Positions 1-5,487 of a stretch of DNA of 5,487 bases are shown here, piece after piece. The notes under the pieces are model-generated. The model did no database searches. It saw only the letters and a list, made by a program, of their open reading frames with translations, and was not told where the DNA came from. Every line of letters begins with the position of its first letter. The stretch's first letter is position 1. The translations under genes were made by a program, and so were the position numbers. Origin of the DNA: Verrucomicrobiales bacterium (GTDB lineage: Bacteria; Verrucomicrobiota; Verrucomicrobiia; Verrucomicrobiales; SLCJ01); assembly GCA_007125835.1 (NCBI GenBank), contig SLCJ01000310.1:1-5487 (forward strand). Direction: 5' to 3'.

Positions 1-408
1 GGCCTGCCCGTGCACGCGGCCATGATGTCCCGCTTCGAGACGGTGTCGCCGACGGACACCTTGCAGACCGCCGTCGACCGCCTGCTTGCGGGTGCGCAGC
101 ACGATTTTCCTGTGGTGGATGGATCGGGGGCGATCCGCGGGCTGCTCACGCGTTCCGACTTGGTGGCAGCTCTGGCGGAGCACGGGGCGGGGCATCCCGT
201 TTTCGATGTGGCGCTGCCGGACCCGCCGACGGTGGCCGCCGATGCGCCCTTGAGCCAGGCGCTGGAACAGATGGCCGCCGACGCCTCGGAAACCCTGCTG
301 GTGGTGGATGCCGATAACGAGGGGCGCCTGGCGGGCATGCTCACCCGAAGCAACCTGGCCGAGCTACTGATGGTGAGGCGTGCTGTGGAATCGAAGGTGG
401 GACGCTGA
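1..408 (+). CDS. CBS-domain pair, C-terminal end of a probable site-2 protease (M50) family protein (5' partial)
   Basis: The reading frame is open from base 1 and ends at TGA 406-408, giving 135 residues with no credible start in a good context. The gene therefore very likely begins upstream, and the Met codons at 22 and 25 are probably internal. Two CBS domains fill the fragment: CBS1 at about residues 4-60 and CBS2 at about 66-128. Each contains the typical strand-turn pattern, with DFPVVDGSGAIRGLLTRSDL in the first and LLVVDADN...GMLTRSNL in the second. CBS pairs usually bind adenine nucleotides and act as regulatory modules. The RFETVSP start, the AGAQHDFPVV stretch and the C-terminal NLAELLMVRRA resemble the CBS tail of bacterial M50 intramembrane zinc proteases. 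That parent family is inferred from remembered family pattern, because neither the HExxH motif nor any membrane helix lies in the window. The alternative is another CBS protein, such as a stand-alone sensor or a transporter tail. The CBS call is firm; the protease call is moderate. Confidence 0.8.
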   Translation, partial: GLPVHAAMMSRFETVSPTDTLQTAVDRLLAGAQHDFPVVDGSGAIRGLLTRSDLVAALAEHGAGHPVFDVALPDPPTVAADAPLSQALEQMAADASETLLVVDADNEGRLAGMLTRSNLAELLMVRRAVESKVGR

Positions 409-466
409 TTCCGTGCGGTTCTCCCGAAAATCGTTCGCGAAATAGTTCGTTCGCCATCGCTTGCTC

Positions 467-495
467 TTGCGTGCGGCAGCAACTTGCGCTAGATA
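467..495 (+). promoter_or_regulatory. Weak candidate promoter in front of the HTH gene
   Basis: The 94-bp gap 409-502 follows the CBS gene. It contains TTGCGT (467-472), a 17-bp spacer and TAGATA (490-495). Each hexamer matches the sigma-70 consensus at only three positions. The second hexamer ends 7 bp before the GTG at 503, so a transcript from it would be almost leaderless. The gap also has an 8-bp palindrome TTCGCGAA at 434-441 and no T-tract terminator. This is a pattern match only, and read-through from the CBS gene is equally possible. Confidence 0.15.
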
Positions 496-502
496 CGGCG
501 CT

Positions 503-907
503 GTGCCCAAGTTTGAAAAGAAGATCACCCTGGAAGAAAGAAGCGAATTGGTCCGCCGCGCGCTGGCTGGCGAGAATATGGCCCAGCTGGGACGTGAATT
601 TGGCGTGACAAGAGCCTACGTTTCCCTGCTGCGCCAGCAGGCCCGCGACCCGGATGGTTTTGAGCGAAAAAAGCGCGCCCAGCTCGACCGGATCCTGACG
701 AAGCGGCTCAGCGAGGCGGAGCGGGCTGTGTTCGTGCGTGAATTGCGGACATCCGTGCCCTCGAGCCGGGTGCCCGGTTCCACCGCCACGATTTGGACCG
801 TAGACGAGGCCCGCGATCTCGCCGATCACCTCTACGGGAAGAAGCCGGGCCGCCGGTTCCTCCAGGAATGTCTCAACGAAGCGCTTAAGGCCCGCGGACG
901 GGCCTGA
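503..907 (+). CDS. Small helix-turn-helix protein, unknown role (IS630-like DNA-binding organisation, no catalytic domain)
   Basis: I do not recognise a named family. From GTG 503 the protein has 134 residues, is strongly basic and ends at TGA 905-907. Residues about 9-46 form a homeodomain-like helix-turn-helix: an acidic first helix (LEERSELVRRALAG), then MAQLGREFGVTRAYVSLLRQ with the expected Gly-Val turn before the recognition helix. A linker with RLSEAERAVFVRELR (68-82) leads to a second block at 96-130 (TIWTVDEARDLADHLYGK...), which looks like a second helical or winged-helix unit. Two such units in tandem recall the N-terminal DNA-binding part of IS630/Tc1-type transposases, but there is no room for a DDE domain. 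The role could be a transcription regulator or a domesticated transposase fragment. The start is uncertain: the frame also opens at TTG 461 (148 residues), but the extra residues look non-conserved and neither start has a Shine-Dalgarno motif. rnhB follows after 54 bp on the same strand, so co-transcription is plausible. Confidence 0.65.
   Translation: MPKFEKKITLEERSELVRRALAGENMAQLGREFGVTRAYVSLLRQQARDPDGFERKKRAQLDRILTKRLSEAERAVFVRELRTSVPSSRVPGSTATIWTVDEARDLADHLYGKKPGRRFLQECLNEALKARGRA
888..905 (+). repeat. GC-rich inverted repeat spanning the end of the HTH gene
   Basis: AGGCCC (888-893) and GGGCCT (900-905) are perfect inverted copies around a 6-base loop, so the last codons and the first base of the TGA stop lie in a potential 6-bp stem. 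No T-tract follows directly. The nearest one is TTTTT at 946-950, after the self-complementary GCGGCCGC at 938-945. It is therefore not a standard intrinsic terminator. It may weakly affect read-through into rnhB, or be chance in GC-rich coding DNA. Confidence 0.3.
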
Positions 908-961
908 TGTGGCGCACCTCCCCACTCAGCCCGCCCTGCGGCCGCTTTTTCCTTCCCAATC

Positions 962-1600
962 ATGGAGCAGCACCGGAATGCTCGGTCCTTCACCTGCGAC
1001 GATTCGCATGAACGGGACGCCCGCGCCGCAGGATACGGGGTGGTGTGCGGCATCGACGAAGCGGGGCGGGGGCCGCTGGCTGGTCCGGTGGTGGCGGCGG
1101 CGGTGGCCCTGCCGGATGTCGGCTGGCCTTCGGGTTTGAACGATTCGAAAAAATTGAGTGCGGCGAGGCGGGAGGCCCTCTTCGTGGAGTTGACTTCGCA
1201 CCCCGGTGTTTGTTGGGTGGTGAAATTTGCCTGGCCCGATGAGATCGCGGCGCTCAACATTCTCGGGGCCACGCGCGCGGCGATGCGGCGATGCGCCGCG
1301 CAGCTGACGCCGCAGCCGGACTTTGCGCTGATCGACGGCTTGCCTGTCCCCGACTTTCCGGTGCCTTCCGAGGCGCTGGTCAAGGGCGACGCCCGCTCGG
1401 TGTCCATCGCCGCCGCCAGCATCCTGGCCAAGGTGGCCCGGGACCGGTATATGAAGGAGGCGGCTGGGATCCACCCCGGATACGGTTTCGAGAAGCACAA
1501 GGGTTATGGCACGAGGGAACACTTGGAAGCGCTGGAGCGGCTCGGGCCATGCGCGATCCACCGCCGCGGGTTTGCTCCCATTGAGCGATTTTTCCCATAG
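962..1600 (+). CDS. rnhB: Ribonuclease HII
   Basis: This is a cytoplasmic endonuclease that cuts the RNA strand of RNA-DNA hybrids and nicks 5' of single ribonucleotides misincorporated into DNA, starting ribonucleotide excision repair. The 212 residues match the usual family length of about 200-220. All signature blocks are present in order: GIDEAGRGPLAGPVV (30-44) with catalytic Asp32 and Glu33 and the GRG substrate loop at 35-37; LNDSKKLS (59-66); IDG with Asp125; KGDARSVSIAAASILAKVAR (141-160) with Asp143; then HPGYGFEKHKGYGT (171-184), where Tyr182 corresponds to the conserved junction-sensing tyrosine, and the terminal HRRGFAPI (200-207). ATG 962 is chosen because the ERDARAAGYGVV lead-in to the first motif is itself typical of the family. 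The first 15 or so residues are less certain. The upstream sequence is pyrimidine-rich (945-957) with no Shine-Dalgarno motif. The 54-bp gap after the HTH gene holds no clear promoter. The enzyme appears intact and active. Confidence 0.97.
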   Translation: MEQHRNARSFTCDDSHERDARAAGYGVVCGIDEAGRGPLAGPVVAAAVALPDVGWPSGLNDSKKLSAARREALFVELTSHPGVCWVVKFAWPDEIAALNILGATRAAMRRCAAQLTPQPDFALIDGLPVPDFPVPSEALVKGDARSVSIAAASILAKVARDRYMKEAAGIHPGYGFEKHKGYGTREHLEALERLGPCAIHRRGFAPIERFFP

Positions 1601-1759
1601 CTCATCTTCTCGAAAGCCCCCTGTTTCCTTGGTGTTTGCAATTTTTTTGGCACTACGCCAAGAAAAAGCTGGCAATACTCCTCATTTTTGACGAATTTAT
1701 CTGCCCCTTGCCCGCTTGTGCGGCGTTTCGACCTCAAAACAGACTTACGTCTCCCCCAC
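1601..1759 (+). promoter_or_regulatory. Intergenic region between rnhB and gltB, likely gltB promoter/leader
   Basis: This 159-bp stretch is visibly richer in A/T than the flanking genes, especially 1625-1700, as expected of a regulatory region. It contains the palindrome at 1642-1666, a TTGACG at 1688-1693 that would be a good -35 box, and a small inverted repeat AGAC-TTAC-GTCT (1741-1752) just before the gltB start. No acceptable -10 box lies 16-18 bp after TTGACG, where the sequence is GC-rich, so I cannot assign a definite promoter. No hairpin plus T-tract terminator for rnhB is visible. That gltB is transcribed from here is inferred from position and composition. Confidence 0.35.
1642..1666 (+). 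repeat. Palindromic element upstream of gltB (TTGGC-N5-GCCAA core)
   Basis: TTGGC (1647-1651) and GCCAA (1657-1661) are perfect inverted copies around ACTAC. The outer arms continue as T-run (1642-1646) against GAAAA (1662-1666), so as RNA the stem has 10 pairs including one G-U, with a 5-base loop. The T-run lies on the 5' side and an A-run on the 3' side, so neither strand gives a hairpin followed by a U-tail. An operator for a dimeric regulator of gltB is the more natural reading, at 94-118 bp before the start codon. No known operator is recognised. Confidence 0.45.
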
Positions 1760-4700
1760 ATGCCTATGTCCGACTCCCGTTCCACTACCTCGCCCGGCTG
1801 GCCGCAGCCCCAGGGCCTCTGGCATCCTTCGCAGGAGAAAGATTCCTGCGGCGTTGGCTTCATCGCCCACCTCAAAGGCGAGCGCTCCCATGACATCATC
1901 GTCAAGACTCTGACGATGAATGCGAACATGGACCACCGCGGAGCCAGTGGAGCGGACCCGGACACCGGGGATGGCGCGGGCCTGCTGGTGCAGATGCCGG
2001 ACAAATTCCTGCGGCGGGAGATGGCAGCCCGCGATCTGGAGCTGCCGCCGGAGGGGGATTACGGGGCTGGATTCGTGTTTCTCTCCCCGGAACCCAGCGA
2101 GCGCGAGGCGGCGATGCAGGTGTTCGAGCATGTGATCCGCGAAGAAGGGCAGCGCTTCCTCGGCTGGCGCACTGTGCCCACCCGCAGCGCGATCCTCGGC
2201 AAGACATCCGGGCGGTATGAGCCGGCAATCCGCCAGATTTTCATTGGTCGCGGCCCGGACGTGACCGACCTGATGGATTTCGAGCGGCGGCTCTACATCA
2301 TCCGTCGGCGCGTCACCTCGTCGATCCGACGCAACGAGCTTCCCAATAAATTCTCCGACGTGCACGGAAACCGTGCCAATGAGTTTCCCGGAGGCGGGTA
2401 TTTCTACATCAGCAGCCTCTCCGCCCGGACCATGGTCTACAAGGGCATGCTCACGCCCTGCCAGCTTGCAGAATACTTTCCGGATTTCCACGATCCCGAT
2501 TTCGAGTCGGCGCTGGCCCTGATGCACACCCGCTTCTCGACCAACACGTTTCCGAGCTGGGCGCGCGCGCACCCCAACCGCTTCATCGCACACAACGGCG
2601 AGATCAACACCGTGATGGGCAACTCGAATTTCATGCGCGCCCGCCAGGGGCTCTGCTCGAGCCCGCAATACGGCGACAAGGTGAAAAGGCTGTTCCCCGT
2701 GATCAACGAGGATGGCTCGGACTCGGCGCGGTTCGACAATGCGCTTGAGTTCATGCACTTCGGTGGCTACGACCTCGTCCACGCAGTGATGATGATGATC
2801 CCGGAGCCCTGGGAGCGCCACACGCTGATGGACGAGGACAAAAAAGCCTTCTACGAATTCCATGCATGCATGATGGAGCCGTGGGACGGTCCGGCCTCGA
2901 TCACCTTTTCCGATGGCACGCAGATTGGAGCCGTACTCGACCGCAACGGTCTGCGCCCCAGCCGCTACTATGTCACCGAGGACGATCTCGTCATCATGGC
3001 CTCGGAGGTGGGTGTCGTGCCGGATCTCGATCCCTTGTCGGTGGTCGAGAAAGGGCGCCTTCGTCCCGGACGGATGTTCCTCGTCGATATGAAAGAGGGC
3101 CGAATCGTCCCCGACGAGGAGGTCAAGAGCCGGGTTTATTCCGCCAAACCATACAAAAAGTGGCTGGATGAGAACCGCCTTTTCCTTGAAAATCTGCCCG
3201 AGCCAGAAGCCCCGAAAGAGGTCGAGCCGGAGCGGGTCCGCCAGCGCCAGATCGCCTTCGGATACACCTATGAGGATCTGCGCATGGTCCTCGGGCCCAC
3301 CGCCTCGACGGGCGTACAGCCGATCTCCTCGATGGGTAACGACACGCCGCTGGCGGTGCTGTCGCAAAAACCAAAACACCTCTATCAGTATTTCAAACAG
3401 ATCTTTGCGCAGGTGACCAACCCGGCGCTGGACTGCATCCGCGAGGAACTGGTCACCGCCACCGAGACATTCATCGGCTCGGAGGGCAATCTCCTCGACC
3501 CCGGCCCGCATAGCTGCCGCATGATCCGCCTGGAACAGCCGCTGCTCGACAACCGCCAGCTCGCGCGCCTTCGCGAAGTGCGCGCCTCCGGGTTCGAATC
3601 GGCCACGCTAAACGCCCTTTTTCCCGCTGCGGAGGGCGGACGCGGTTTGACTGCCGCACTGGAACGCCTCTGCCGCCAGGCCGAGGAAGCCATCGAGTCA
3701 GGATGCAATATCCTGATCCTGTCCGACCGGAATATCGATGCGGCAAACGCCGCCATCCCGACGCTGCTCGTAACCGGAGCGCTGCACCACCACCTCGTCC
3801 GCGCGGGAACGCGCACGCTGGTTTCACTGGTGCTGGAGACCGGCGAGGCCCGCGAGGTACACCATTTTGCCACCCTGATTGGCTACGGTGCCGACGCCAT
3901 CAATCCCTACATGGCCTTCGACTCGATCCATCGCATGATCGAAGACCGCATGATCGACATTGATTTCGACAAAGCCGTCAAACAATACCTCAAAGGCTCG
4001 ATCAAGGGGGTGGTCAAGACCATGGCCAAGATGGGCATTTCCACCGTCGCCTCCTACCGCGGCGCACAGATCTTCGAGACAATCGGGCTGTCGACCGAGC
4101 TGGTTGAGCGTTACTTCACCGGCACATCGAGCCGGTGCGAGGGCGCGGGGATCGATCAGATTGCCGAGGAGGCGCTGGTCCGCCACCGCGTGGCATTCCC
4201 GGAACGGCACATCGATGCCGAAGACCGTGCGCTCGATCCGGGCGGCGTCTACCAGTGGCGCAAAGATGGCGAGTATCACCTTTTCAACCCGGAAACCATC
4301 CACCTCCTGCAGAAGGCGGTGCGCACCGGTTCCTACGAGGTATACAAGGAGTATGCGGCGAAAGTGAACGAGAAAAGCGAGAACCTGTCCACGCTGCGCG
4401 GACTGATGCGTTTTCGCAATCGACGCCGACCCGTGCCAATCGAGGAGGTGGAACCGGTGGAAGCCATCACGCGCCGCTTCAAAAGCGGTGCCATGTCCTG
4501 GGGATCAATTTCGAAAGAGGCCCACGAGACCTTGGCCATCGCCATGAACCGGATTGGCGGAAAATCCAACACCGGCGAGGGCGGAGAGGATCCCGAACGC
4601 TTCAAGCCGCTTCCCAATGGCGACAGCAAACGCTCGGCCATCAAGCAGGTGGCATCCGGGCGCTTCGGGGTGACCGGAGAATACCTGGCCAATGCCGACG

Positions 4701-5487
4701 AAATTCAAATCAAGATCGCCCAGGGTGCAAAGCCCGGAGAGGGTGGGGAGCTGCCCGGCTCGAAGGTCTATCCCTGGATTGCCAAGGTCCGCTACTCGAC
4801 ACCCGGCGTGGGCCTGGTCTCTCCGCCGCCGCACCACGATATCTATTCCATCGAGGATCTCGCCGAGTTGATCCACGACCTCAAGAATGCCAACCCACAA
4901 GCCCGCATCAACGTCAAACTTGTGGCCGAGGTGGGTGTGGGCACCATCGCCGCCGGCGTGGCGAAAGCTCATGCCGACGTGATTCTAATCTCCGGACACG
5001 ACGGCGGCACCGGAGCCTCGCCGTCCTCGTCAATCTTCAATGCCGGCGCCCCGTGGGAACTCGGACTGGCCGAAACCAACCAAATCCTTCTGCTCAACGA
5101 CCTTCGCAGCCGCGTGGTCCTGGAGACCGACGGACAACTCAAAACTGGACGCGATGTCGCCGTGGCGGCTCTCCTCGGAGCCGAGGAATACGGGTTTGCC
5201 ACCGCACCTCTGGTGACCATGGGCTGCTTGATGATGCGCGTGTGCCAGAAGAATACCTGCCCGGTCGGCGTGGCCACCCAGGACCCCCGCCTGCGCAAAA
5301 ACTTCACCGGCAAACCCGAACACGTAGTCAATTTCATGACCTTTGTGGCCATGGAAATGCGCGAGACCATGGCCGAACTCGGCTTCCGCACGATTGATGA
5401 AATGGTCGGGCGCGTCGACTGCCTCGACACCCGCGAGGCCACCGATCACTGGAAAGCCGCCGGTGTGGATCTCACATCGATTTTCCA
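1760..5487 (+). CDS. gltB: Glutamate synthase large (alpha) subunit, NAD(P)H type, 3' partial
   Basis: GltB converts glutamine plus 2-oxoglutarate to two glutamates in the cytoplasm, the second half of GS-GOGAT ammonium assimilation. The frame is open for 1242 codons to the window edge, with no frameshift. The N-terminal class II glutaminase domain (about 30-440) starts with the predicted nucleophile Cys30 (CGVGF), exposed after removal of a 29-residue propeptide. It contains DHRGASG (58-64), HTRFSTNTFPSW (256-267) and HNGEINT (278-284). The central domain (about 495-790) has GNDTPLAVLS (526-535), NPALDCIREE (554-563) and GYGADAINPY (708-717). The FMN domain (about 830-1210) has GGKSNTGEGGED (933-944), QGAKPGEGGELPG (988-1000) and SGHDGGTGASP (1078-1088). 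Cys1156, Cys1162 and Cys1167 form the CX5CX4C 3Fe-4S ligand set. Only about 16 residues separate GGED from IKQVASGRFG, so the ferredoxin loop is missing, favouring NAD(P)H GltB. The C-terminal GXGXG domain lies beyond the window. ATG 1760 or ATG 1766 (MSDS) could start it; neither has a Shine-Dalgarno motif. Confidence 0.97.
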   Translation, partial: MPMSDSRSTTSPGWPQPQGLWHPSQEKDSCGVGFIAHLKGERSHDIIVKTLTMNANMDHRGASGADPDTGDGAGLLVQMPDKFLRREMAARDLELPPEGDYGAGFVFLSPEPSEREAAMQVFEHVIREEGQRFLGWRTVPTRSAILGKTSGRYEPAIRQIFIGRGPDVTDLMDFERRLYIIRRRVTSSIRRNELPNKFSDVHGNRANEFPGGGYFYISSLSARTMVYKGMLTPCQLAEYFPDFHDPDFESALALMHTRFSTNTFPSWARAHPNRFIAHNGEINTVMGNSNFMRARQGLCSSPQYGDKVKRLFPVINEDGSDSARFDNALEFMHFGGYDLVHAVMMMIPEPWERHTLMDEDKKAFYEFHACMMEPWDGPASITFSDGTQIGAVLDRNGLRPSRYYVTEDDLVIMASEVGVVPDLDPLSVVEKGRLRPGRMFLVDMKEGRIVPDEEVKSRVYSAKPYKKWLDENRLFLENLPEPEAPKEVEPERVRQRQIAFGYTYEDLRMVLGPTASTGVQPISSMGNDTPLAVLSQKPKHLYQYFKQIFAQVTNPALDCIREELVTATETFIGSEGNLLDPGPHSCRMIRLEQPLLDNRQLARLREVRASGFESATLNALFPAAEGGRGLTAALERLCRQAEEAIESGCNILILSDRNIDAANAAIPTLLVTGALHHHLVRAGTRTLVSLVLETGEAREVHHFATLIGYGADAINPYMAFDSIHRMIEDRMIDIDFDKAVKQYLKGSIKGVVKTMAKMGISTVASYRGAQIFETIGLSTELVERYFTGTSSRCEGAGIDQIAEEALVRHRVAFPERHIDAEDRALDPGGVYQWRKDGEYHLFNPETIHLLQKAVRTGSYEVYKEYAAKVNEKSENLSTLRGLMRFRNRRRPVPIEEVEPVEAITRRFKSGAMSWGSISKEAHETLAIAMNRIGGKSNTGEGGEDPERFKPLPNGDSKRSAIKQVASGRFGVTGEYLANADEIQIKIAQGAKPGEGGELPGSKVYPWIAKVRYSTPGVGLVSPPPHHDIYSIEDLAELIHDLKNANPQARINVKLVAEVGVGTIAAGVAKAHADVILISGHDGGTGASPSSSIFNAGAPWELGLAETNQILLLNDLRSRVVLETDGQLKTGRDVAVAALLGAEEYGFATAPLVTMGCLMMRVCQKNTCPVGVATQDPRLRKNFTGKPEHVVNFMTFVAMEMRETMAELGFRTIDEMVGRVDCLDTREATDHWKAAGVDLTSIF

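Noticed and set aside
1647..1661. Exact match to the eukaryotic NF-I half-site pattern TTGGC-N5-GCCAA
   Set aside because: The window is bacterial and NF-I is an animal factor. The match is a coincidence and only the symmetry itself is informative.
1647..1662. Possible sigma-54 promoter (TTGGCAC at 1647-1653)
   Set aside because: The -24-like element is good, but the required GC of the -12 element is not at the fixed spacing (AG is found there), so the site fails the key rule.
926..1675. Minus-strand open frames of up to 249 codons over rnhB
   Set aside because: The plus-strand frame encodes every RNase HII signature block, and the antisense translations show no family resemblance.
1718..1759. 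Upstream in-frame GTG (1718) as an alternative gltB start
   Set aside because: It would add 14 residues to the propeptide without a ribosome binding site. ATG 1760 already gives a propeptide of normal length before Cys30.
1636..1913. Short plus-strand frames (65-85 codons) covering the rnhB-gltB gap and the gltB start
   Set aside because: They run into the conserved gltB N-terminus in the wrong frame and have no ribosome binding site or recognisable product.
1745..3511. 588-codon open frame on the minus strand, antisense to the first half of gltB
   Set aside because: It lies entirely over the conserved glutaminase and central domains of gltB plus its start. Its translation is rich in His, Arg, Val and Asp with no recognisable domain, as expected from the complement of GC-biased codons. 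It is a shadow of gltB.
4135..5397. 420-codon plus-strand open frame overlapping gltB in another frame
   Set aside because: The translation is low-complexity, rich in Arg, Gly and Pro, with no motifs, while the gltB frame through the same DNA carries the FMN and 3Fe-4S motifs. It is a frame shadow caused by high GC.
1..5487. CRISPR array, tRNA/rRNA gene, insertion sequence ends or phage att site
   Set aside because: No regularly spaced repeats, cloverleaf-like sequence or paired terminal repeats were seen when reading both strands.

Overview
The window reads left to right on the + strand and looks like ordinary chromosomal housekeeping DNA from a high-GC, probably Gram-negative bacterium. 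The GC-rich third codon positions, short intergenic spaces and the absence of any mobile-element, phage or tRNA signature support that. The mix of genes and the style of the proteins would fit Verrucomicrobiota (for example Opitutia), but nothing in the window proves the phylum. I treat it as a guess.

Layout: (a) 1-408 is the 3' end of a gene whose visible part is a tandem CBS-domain pair, most likely the C-terminus of a site-2-protease-like (M50) membrane metalloprotease. (b) 503-907 encodes a small helix-turn-helix protein of about 134 residues, of unknown role, whose two-part organisation recalls the DNA-binding end of IS630-type transposases but has no catalytic domain. (c) 962-1600 is a complete rnhB (ribonuclease HII) with all four catalytic acidic residues. 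(d) 1601-1759 is a comparatively AT-rich intergenic region with an almost uninterrupted 10-bp palindromic stem (TTGGC-N5-GCCAA core) and no convincing terminator. (e) 1760-5487 is the largest feature, a gltB gene for the large subunit of glutamate synthase, open to the window edge and cut off before its C-terminal GXGXG beta-helix domain. The lack of a ferredoxin-loop insertion points to the NAD(P)H-dependent GltB type rather than the ferredoxin-dependent enzyme.

The genes do not form one pathway. The HTH gene and rnhB are close enough (54 bp) to be co-transcribed. gltB is set apart by the 159-bp region and probably has its own promoter. GltB would make glutamate from glutamine and 2-oxoglutarate; a GltD partner is not in the window. 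None of the three visible start codons has a recognisable Shine-Dalgarno sequence.

I found no convincing novel system. The items most worth a second look are the HTH protein, the palindrome in front of gltB and the consistent absence of Shine-Dalgarno motifs.
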